From: Saxidomus purpurata
Taxonomy: Eukaryota > Mollusca > Bivalvia > Venerida > Veneridae
NCBI GenBank assembly: GCA_022818135.1
Contig: JAFMSR010000008.1
Span: forward strand, 30,241,655-30,305,654
Length of the DNA stretch: 64,000 nucleotides
Direction: 5' to 3'
The position numbers were made by a program, and so were the translations under genes. This document shows, piece after piece, positions 55,447-64,000 of the stretch. The notes under the pieces were generated by a model. It ran no database searches, was not told the DNA's origin, and saw nothing but the letters and a program-made list of their open reading frames with translations. Each line of letters begins with the position of its first letter. The first letter of the stretch is position 1.

Positions 55447-55540
55447 TGGAATAGAATGGAATGGAATAGAATGGAATAGAATAGAATAGAATAGAATAGA
55501 ATAGAATAGAATAGAATAGAATAGAATAGAATAGAATATA
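55447..55540 (+). repeat. (GAATA)n pentanucleotide microsatellite
   Basis: Uninterrupted 'agaat' units for about 60 bp, with variant 'ggaat' units at the left. Confidence 0.92.
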
Positions 55541-55559
55541 TTTTATTATCCAATCAAGG

Positions 55560-56390
55560 GTCTTATAATGACATTGTAATCACAAATATAGCAGGATATA
55601 AAGTTCAAATATGAAGAAGGCTTAATTGGTATTTGATAAACACAATTAAATCAAGCACATAATTGTAATTAATTGCATAAAATACAGTAAAACATATTAT
55701 ATATTGGATGTTGGAATATCAAAGCAGGCACAGACTGTTAAATGTCAATCCAGGTTCTAATAAATTGAATAATGACAATTAGCCTATAGTATGGCAGGCA
55801 TTGCCATGATGTAGTTTCTAAACTACAAAAGTGAACAACTTTCACAACAAATTACTTGAAAAAGCTGCAAGTGGCAGGTATGACATATTGTTCTAATCCA
55901 TGTATGAACATTTATCATTAACAACATAATATGCAAACAATACATTTATATTATAAAGAGAATTATACTTTTTTTTCGGTAACTACTAGAATTATGAATA
56001 TAATATTGAAAAAAAAAACACAGTAAATGAGTATTGCAAAAATAAAAAAAAATCCCGAAATCAAATGCTGGTCAATATTAAACCGCCACATATCGCAAAC
56101 TACAACCGAACTATATTGCCGTTTGAAATTACCGCCAACAAAAATATTCAGTTATAAAGTTATCAGTTGAATTTGTCATTATTAGATAATAATGATTTCA
56201 TGATTACTTATGCAATAGAACAAAAGATTAACGAACGTACACCCCAAACTAATAACTTGGATATTTACAGTCTTGGGTAGTCAGTGTAATAGTGGGTCCC
56301 TTATACAATCTGTGTTTTCCGAAAACAAAATTTACTAAGAAACATTGCAACAAATATGTGTCAATAATTACATTTTTCTTGATAAACATG
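55560..56390. other. No gene seen
   Basis: AT-rich intergenic sequence. Confidence 0.5.
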
Positions 56391-56393
56391 GCC

Positions 56394-56788
56394 GACGTCT
56401 ATGGTTGGCCATCGCCACCAAAAATAATTAATTAAGCCGCGGTAAAAATATTTTAGCTCCGGCATAAATATGATTTTAGCCGCGGCATAAATATTTAAGC
56501 TCCGGCATAAATATGATTTAAGCCGCGGTAAAAATATTTTAGCTCCGGCATAAATATGATTTTAGCCGCGGCATAAATATTTAAGCTCCGGCATAAATAT
56601 GATTTAAGCCGCGGCAAAAATCGCATTTTTATCGGAGCTAAAATATTTTAACCGCGGCTTAAATCATATTTATGCCGGAGCTTAAATATTTATGCCGCGG
56701 CTAAAATCATATTTATGCCGGAGCTAAAATATTTTTACCGCGGCTTAATTAATTATTTTTGGTGGCGATGGCCAACCATAGACGTCTT
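56394..56788. mobile_element. Foldback element with alternating CCGCGG / CTCCGGC cores
   Basis: Arms 56394-56590 and 56635-56788 are reverse complements beginning 'gacgtctatggttggccatc'. Within each arm the cores 'agccgcggc' and 'agctccggc' alternate at about 20-23 bp, with AT-rich spacers such as 'taaaaatatttt' and 'ataaatatgatttt'. The left arm has one extra pair of units. Non-coding. Confidence 0.9.
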
Positions 56789-56789
56789 A

Positions 56790-57800
56790 GGTTTGACAAC
56801 TGCCATTACCTTTTTCCTATCAACATGAGTGCCCAACGTACACATAATTAAAAACATGGTTGAATTTTACAATGATCTTAGATAGAGAGTCTAGTAGATG
56901 GTAATGGATTTTTAGTTTTGACAGCAACCGTGATACTATTAATTAAAGCTGAATTTATATGCTATACCCCTTCCTCTAATAGTTCAAACTATTTTCAAGT
57001 CATTTTGAGTACATAAATGATTTTGATAAGTCTGTGTATTTTTTTTAATGAATATAAATATGTCAAAATCTGGTACAACCTGTGCAATATACAATGTGTG
57101 ATGTAATGTCTGTGCTACAATAATACAATCTAGTGATTTGGTTTTATTTTAAGTGAATTTTATAAAGGGCCGTCCATGAGAGCAAATATATTAGCTTTTT
57201 CTTCGTAGATGAGACCCCGCCATGTCTCCTACCATGCCTATACTAACAAACTGTATTTTTTCTGAGTCCAAAAACAGGACAAATTTACCTGATTGCAATT
57301 TCCAGTCATTTTTTTCCCCCAAATAGTGAATTTGATTGATTGCCGAAAAGTAGGTCAATCGCGGTGACCAAGGAGATCTGTTAGTGCGATTGACCTGTGT
57401 AATACCATCTATATTTATCTGTCTAATCATGTGTGAACGGTCTTTTTCGGCGCAGCCTAATTAAGCTCGCTTTTCGCCGGAGGACCACCAATGAAATGAC
57501 TAGTAGAATGTATAACATTTGTTTAATAAAGAAATTTACTCTGAAAGGCACCATTTAATTGGATAATACTGAATGAAAAGGGTCAATGAAATACTCCTGC
57601 GTTTTCAGTCTTTCTTGAATGTTGTTATAACTTTTTAGTACGGAAATAGTTCATATCTATCAACATACTATATTGTTACCACCAAACTACTGTTTATTAT
57701 AAGTGTAAAGTAATTGTACTTTCTCGTCCAGTGAATAACGGTCAATATTTCGAGTAATATATTTGATAAGAAAAACGAGGATAAAGTTTGTTTTCTTGAT
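56790..57800. other. No gene supported
   Basis: A minus frame at 57191-57430 lacks splice context. No recognised repeat. Confidence 0.4.
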
Positions 57801-57804
57801 GCAA

Positions 57805-57950
57805 GCGGCCGATTAGCTTAGTCTGGAGAGAATTCACCCTTACATCTCAGTAGGTGAAGGGCCATGACTTCGCGTCTCGACAAGGGTGCACATTTTTTCC
57901 CACTCCGTGACATAAAGCGCCTTCTGACTGCATAAAACCTGACAGGATTT
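57805..57950 (+). mobile_element. tRNA-derived SINE
   Basis: 'cggccgattagcttagtc' (A-box-like) with a weak B-box 'tgacttcgcgtctcgac', then a SINE-like body ('gcgccttctgactgcat'). Confidence 0.45.
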
Positions 57951-57959
57951 TTTACTATA

Positions 57960-59660
57960 AAATATAGCTACCAATCGCTTTCTTATACACAAAATTGTGT
58001 CGACAATCTTTTTTTAAAGATAGTTCTTGTTTGAAATATACTTGGTAATAGACTTTAAATCTAAGTAAAATGTGTATTCTTATAATTATGTATAGAATGG
58101 CCATATACTGAGTTCATGCTTGACATGTTTATTATCTGCATTTGTATCTTGTGTGTGTATGGATAATATCATAATAACTCTTGGATTACGTCAAACGAAA
58201 GTTTGATGGTTGAGTTCATTTTATAAAATAAACACTAATTGGATAACATGGTGTATTTTATAAGGATTAAATTTGCATGTTTTCTTTTACAAACGAACTC
58301 GTGATTTTCCTGGTTGGATGTACTTTTGATCATCCATTTCTACAGCTAAGCCAGAATCTTACTTAGTACTAATGAATAGTACACTATTTGTGAAAGTGTC
58401 TTTTGAAATTTTTTCAAGTTTTACTGACTTGAGATTTGTTATAAAAACATTATATCATGACAAACCTTTGATTGACAAAATTAAGAATGCACGAAATTAT
58501 TTTCATTTACTGTCTGCTTTAAAAGAAAGCAAGAGCTGTCTATGGAGTGTGTTTATTATACACGTAGTTCTATGAGGCGTCTCCAAGAATCCATATGAAT
58601 ATAATCTCATGAATGATTTTTTATGATGGACATCAGACTCATTAAGGCTAAGGGACGATAAGTTTGTCTTACTAGAACAGAACCGCTTATGCTCAAGAGC
58701 AAGCCCAGCTTCAATTCAGTTTCGTAACAACATATTTTTTACATGCTTTATGAATTGTTTACATGTATGGGGTGTATTAATTACTTAAACATGTATTATT
58801 ACCCTTCTAAGTGAATTGACCATAGTTTAAGAAAGACATAAATCACGGAGTTATATTATTTGAAAAATGAACGTTGCCATAGTTATAACCAAAATATATG
58901 AATCTGTATCACAATTTCATTCCCATCGAAAAATAAGAAATAAATGAAATCTTTTTTACAATCCAAATAAAATATAGAGATTATGTATATTTTACATATA
59001 CCTTTCAATAAGAGAAAGTATTCAGCGAAACTCAATATTTACATGTTTTCAAAGAAGTTACTATGTTTTAGCACCGTTCTTAAACATAACTCAATGGGTG
59101 ATATATATATGACAGTGTAGCAACGTTTCAACAATGCATTTTTATTTAATATTTTTATCGTAGATGTTTTAATTATATATCTTTTTGAAATCGGTATACA
59201 AAGGTTATTTTAGCATCGCAGTCTTGAGAGCAACAAGACTATTTAACGCCGGTGCAAATATGAGTAAGTAGGCCTATTTCTTTTCACTATTCCTAAGTAC
59301 CGGTATTATAAGAAACGAAAATACAATGTACTAGAATCCGTTTAGAGCAAACTGTAAAACTGGAACTCATTAACTGGGAGTAAAACACTTGATGACTGAA
59401 AAAGAAACACATGCTGTTTTCGCATTATATGAATATATACTGTATTAACCTTGCCCAACAACAATGTACATAATATTTAGTAGATTAGTAGATTTCATAG
59501 ATTTCTTTTTCGCTTACGGATATTATTAAAGACGTGCGAATTTCAATTTGGTATTAGATCTAGTATTGTTATTTTCTAATCGTTTTTGGCGTTTTCAATC
59601 CTGTTAGTGTAATAAGCGTACAGTATTAAATGAATAAAGCGTATTAATGAGTGCATTCAA
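57960..59660. other. No gene seen
   Basis: AT-rich. A 67-codon plus frame at 58372 has no support. Confidence 0.45.
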
Positions 59661-59668
59661 GGCACTTT

Positions 59669-59708
59669 GATCTCTCTGTCTCTGTCTCTGTCTCTGTCTC
59701 TCTCTGAG
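59669..59708 (+). repeat. (TCTCTG)n microsatellite
   Basis: Short run of tctctg / tctc units. Confidence 0.85.
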
Positions 59709-59719
59709 ACACTCACCGG

Positions 59720-61055
59720 ACTCTTGTTCACTCATAACCAGCAACATGCTTTCTATTTAGTGCATTGGTGTCAATGTGGCGTTCTACTTCAGAATTTTGC
59801 TGCATACTTGTCAATCTTGAACATATTTATCCATAATACATTTCTCAATTTTATCAACAACGTATGACTTAGATATATAACTCTGTATACTATATGTAAT
59901 ATTACACTCTTGAAATTTCTGTTTCACGTAGTAAACCCAATTCTTACACCCAAGTTTAGAACTAGCCCAGACTGCAATCCGTCTACCACAGTAGGAACAT
60001 TTTGTAAATATATAAATTAAATGAACTAGTTAAATGCAAAACTCACGGCAGATTTAATAATAATATTTTTCAGGACAATTATGTTGGTTACTTAAATATA
60101 TATACATGTATTCGCACGAAATTACAATTAGAATATTGCTGTACACTGTACTCCGTTGAAAAACACAAACTGCATTTTAAAACTGAAATATTTGTGACCT
60201 TAAAATGTTCGAAAAGCCATGATTCCTTTTTCCTTTTAAAATAGAGTGTACAAACTATAAATATAGCGCAGTATTTTTTCAATGGTATTGTAAAATAATA
60301 CGAAACGCTGACTGACAATTTGCTATTAGTTAACACGTGAAGAAGAAACAAACATATGAAGCACATTTTGTTAGTCTCAATATACCGGTTACACAGTTAT
60401 ATCATAATTCTGTCCGTAAGTACTATTCCAAATAATGAGTATTTGAACTGATACTAAAAGCTTAACTGTACTTTTCAATCGAAAACAGCTGCAATGCTTC
60501 GTGTAAATACAATGTATAGTTCCGTCCTTTGTCGACTGCCGCACGGCATCGGTGTATCATATGTGTTTGGAGGACTCGGGAAATTCATTATTTATCAAAC
60601 AAACCTAAAGACTATGTGGTTGACAAAACTGCCATGTATTGCAAATGATACAAAAATATTTTTTTAGTTCTTCGGCAAATTACCTGCTGTACCCTTTTTA
60701 TGCAAAATCCTTAAGTATCTTACATGGTTTACTATATTCACGAATTTTCATTTGCCTACCGCAGTAGTAAATCTGCCATTTTAATCATATTGCTAATATT
60801 ACCAAGAAAGATGTCTTACAACAGAAATTGACAGTAATTTCTATTTAATTTAAAACACACACACCTCCCTACAGTTGCTTATGAAATCGAAATCACATGT
60901 TAAAATATAGTTCAGTTTAAATCTAACAGTTCTAGCATTATTCTATTAGTAAATTTGTATTATTCTATAAGTAATTTAAAAATGTTCATGGGAATTTTAA
61001 AATACATCTTTGGAGTATGATTTTTAATTTCAACCGTTTTATTATAAAATAAAAA
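59720..61055. other. No gene seen
   Basis: AT-rich intergenic sequence without recognised repeats. Confidence 0.45.
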
Positions 61056-61060
61056 ATCAC

Positions 61061-61230
61061 CTTGAATTAGAAACACGCTTGATAAGATCCGTGTCAAACA
61101 GAACAGCTCAACAGCACCAACGACATCTTGGTAGGTGAAACAATTTCCATCTACTGATTTGGTACAAAAAACGTATGTATAAGATGAAGGCGGATCTTCA
61201 ATGCAGTATATACTAGTATCAGCAACGTGT
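61061..61230 (-). other. Possible orphan exon (Cys-rich)
   Basis: Open on the minus strand between 'catttccagttcag' and 'CAAG|gtgatt', reading HVADTSIYCIEDPPSSYTYV then CTKSVDGNCFTYQDVVGAVE and LFCLTRILSSVFLIQ. Four Cys and balanced composition look protein-like, but no partner exon is visible and I do not recognise it. Confidence 0.25.
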
Positions 61231-61443
61231 CTGAACTGGAAATGCAACGGTAAAGGCCAAGGAGTGCGCATAAGTCACGATTCCTTTAATGTTTTTGAAC
61301 TATATTCCTGCTAATCTTTCAGATTAAGTTGTTTTCAAATTAGTTTTTGGACCTTGAAGTACATATAGGTTATGGTATATAACACATTAGTATACTGCAA
61401 ATTTCATAATACCGCGCCGTTTCATTGTTTGCATTACACACAG

Positions 61444-61571
61444 GTAGTAATTGACGTCGATGGCACATTCTTAGTTAGCTCCGCCCAAACCGATACTTTT
61501 ATCTATCGTAGTAATTGACGTCGATGGCACATTCTTAGTTAGCTCCGCCCAAACCGATACTTTTATCTATC
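61444..61571 (+). repeat. Perfect 64-bp tandem duplication
   Basis: 61444-61507 and 61508-61571 are identical; each includes 'ttgacgtcgatggcacatt' and 'agctccgcccaaaccg'. Confidence 0.95.
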
Positions 61572-61574
61572 GTA

Positions 61575-62269
61575 CACGCTGACTACTATACTGAGTACTA
61601 CTACTTATCCAAGTTTACACATTGCGACATTATTAATAATTTTGATTTATGAATCTAGTGCTTGTGTATTTCTTATGCTAGCTAGAGAGGATAAAATAGG
61701 TTAATTTTGAACTTCGAAAGTTTATTTCTTAAAACAGCTGTACTGAAACTATTACATAAACACAGCTTTATTCAATTATTACAAACGAAACTGAACTGTA
61801 CTGCGTGTTCTATAATCAACACGAAACAACGACTTTATACTTTTATGTTATATAGTGTATGTAATAAAATTTTGATTGGCTTAGTCTCTGAAACGTTTAA
61901 TTGCTGGACACGGTTGCATAGAATCTGACTTACGTTTACACAAACATGATTCCGAGAACATTTCTTGCAGGGTTGTTAGAATTGTTTTAAGACGCCTTAT
62001 ATTCGTGAATCACTGTTGAGCCTACAGAGAATATAGCACCCCTATAATCCTGTAATCATCGCTCATGTGTATTTCTTTATACGGGGAATCCTTTCTGAAG
62101 CGAGATTAGAAATGTAGTTCTTGGTTTGTTACATCATCATCTTCAAAGAAAAGATTGTATTTTACGAGAAAACCGAAATTCACTTTCGTAAAATTATATT
62201 AAAAAATGTCTAGATCAATGACTGACCTACGGAAGCGTCCTGGTGCCAATTCATGATGTTCTATAAAAA
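61575..62269. other. No gene seen
   Basis: AT-rich sequence leading into the palindrome array. Confidence 0.45.
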
Positions 62270-64000
62270 AGAGTAACTCCTACGTAGGAGATAAAAAAGC
62301 CTAATTAGGAGTTTATAACTCCTACGTAGGACTTTATAACTCCTACGTAGGACTTTATAACTCCTACGTAGGACTTTATAACTCCTACGTAGGAGATAAA
62401 AAGCCTAATTAGGAGTTTATAACTCCTACGTAGGACTTTATAACTCCTACGTAGGACTTTATAACTCCTACGTAGGACTTTGTAACTCCTACGTAGGGGA
62501 TAAAAAAGCCTAATTAGGAGTTTATAACTCCTACGTAGGACTTTATTACTCCTACGTAGGAGATAAAAAAGCCTAATTAGGACTTTGTAACTCCTACGTA
62601 GGAGATAAAAAAGCCTAATTAGGAGTTTATAACTCCTACGTAGAACTTTATAACTCCTTCATAGGACTTTATAACTCCTACGTAGGACTTTATAACTCCT
62701 ACGTAGGAGACAAAAAAGCCTAATTAGGAGTTTATAACTCCTACGTAGGACTTTATAACTCCTACGTAGGAGATAGAAAAACCTAATTAGGACTTTGTAA
62801 CTCCTACGTATAAACGCCTAATTAGGCTTTTTTATCTCCTACGTAGGAGTTATAAAGTCCTACGTAGGAGTTTGTAGGAGTTATGAAGTCCTACGTAGGA
62901 GTTATAAACTCCTAATTAGGATTTTTTATCTCCTACGTAGGAGTTACAAAGTCCTAATTAGGCTTTTTTGTCTCCTACGTAGGAGTTATAAAGTCCTACG
63001 TAGGAGTTATAAAGTCCTACGTTGGAGTTATAAAGTCCTACGTAGGAGTTTCCTACGTAGGAGATAAAAAGCCTAATTAGGAGTTTATAACTCCTACGTA
63101 GGACTTTATAACTCCTACGTAGGAGATAAAAAAGCCTAATTAGGACTTTGTAACTCCTACGTAGGAGATAAAAAAGCCTAATTAGGAGTTTATAACTCCT
63201 ACGTAGGACTTTATAACTCCTACGTAGAACTTTATAACTCCTACGTAGGAGATAAAAAAGGCCTAATTAGGTGTTTATAACTCCTACGTAGGACTTTATA
63301 ACTCCTACGTAGGACTTTGTAACTCCTACGTAGGGGATAAAAAAGCCTAATTAGGAGTTTATAACTCCTACGTAGGACTTTATTACTCCTACGTAGGAGA
63401 TAAAAAAGCCTAATTAGGACTTTGTAACTCCTACGTAGGAGATAAAAAGCCTAATTAGGAGTTTACAACTCCTACATAGGACTTTATAACTCCTTCGTAG
63501 GACTTTATAACTCCTACGTAGGACTTTATAACTCCTACGTAGGAGATAAAAAAGCCTAATTAGGAGTTTATAACTCCTACGTAGGACTTTATAACTCCTA
63601 CGTAGGAGATAGAAAAGCCTAATTAGGACTTTGTAACTCCTACGTATAAACGCCTAATTAGGCTTTTTTTATCTCCTACGTAGGAGTTATAAAGTCCTAC
63701 GTAGGAGTTTGTAGGAGTTATGAAGTCCTATGTAGGAGTAATAAACTCCTAATTAGGATTTTTATCTCCTACGTAGGAGTTACAAAGTCCTAATTAGGCT
63801 TTTTTATCTCCTACGTAGGAGTTATAAAGTCCTACGTAGGAGTTATAAACTCCTAATTAGGCTTTTTATCTCCTACGTTGGAGTTATAAAGTCCTACGTA
63901 GGAGTTTCCTACGTAGAAGATAAAAAAGCCTAATTAGGTGTTTATAACTCCTACGTAGGACTTTATAACTCCTACGTAGGACTTTGTAACTCCTACGTAG
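62270..64000. repeat. Palindrome array, CTCCTACGTAGGAG and CCTAATTAGG cores, with ~840-bp higher-order repeat
   Basis: A 21-bp step (12-base core 'ctcctacgtagg' plus spacer 'actttataa') alternates with 'gagataaaaaag' and the second palindrome 'gcctaattagg'. Orientation flips at about 62812, 63050, 63650 and 63905, so each ~840-bp block is a forward arm (~600 bp) plus a shorter reverse arm (~240 bp). The landmark 'tacgtataaacgcc' recurs 836 bp apart (62805, 63641). The array runs off the window end. Confidence 0.93.

Noticed and set aside
62270..64000. CRISPR-like regular repeat-spacer appearance
   Set aside because: Spacers are themselves repeated, the cores are palindromic, and the setting is eukaryotic.

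Overview
The window is animal nuclear DNA, AT-rich and intron-rich. It is most likely from a marine bivalve mollusc. I infer this from a lineage-expanded nicotinic-receptor-like gene with long introns and from repeat types I associate with bivalves (the 'agggccat.atggccct ... gctcacct' repeat, 'aaggggaataactct' tandem units, tRNA-headed SINEs, many foldback elements). The species is not determined. There is no prokaryotic or organellar gene content.

Layout. 1-1710 is a near-copy of 23101-24800 and ends at a 500-N assembly gap (1711-2210). 2211-10455 holds three plus-strand exons of a broken nicotinic receptor (nAChR) paralogue, buried in retroelement debris. 2.5-15.6 kb is dominated by about twelve copies of one Penelope-like retroelement: two carry reverse-transcriptase sequence, the rest are 5'-truncated tails. 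TTAA-type MITEs and two tandem-repeat elements are nested among them. 17447-19740 is an unrecognised minus-strand three-exon gene with an RFX X-box just upstream of its start codon. 24982-52936 is a five-exon, minus-strand nAChR-like subunit gene whose reading frame can be followed from signal peptide to M4. Its 20.8-kb third intron contains a small nested gene with a Tudor-like fold (31682-32335) and two inverted copies of a 0.6-kb repeat near the two intron ends. 53.7-55.1 kb is a decayed minus-strand non-LTR retrotransposon. From 55 to 62 kb I see almost no coding signal. 62270 to the window end is an array of palindromic 10-14-mers.

How the genes relate. The broken plus-strand exons 2255-2415, 3899-4021 and 10058-10455 match exons 2, 3 and 4 of the minus-strand gene in phase and length (123 and 99 nt exactly; 155 versus 161 nt). 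The window is therefore part of an nAChR cluster with opposed copies, one apparently intact and one disabled.

The most unusual structure is a class of arrays, present as at least three unrelated sequence families (28.3-29.8 kb, 56.4-56.8 kb, 62.3-64.0 kb) and a degenerate fourth stretch (42.0-42.5 kb). Short self-complementary cores recur about every 20-22 bp, close to two helical turns, and the arrays are themselves arranged as foldbacks.
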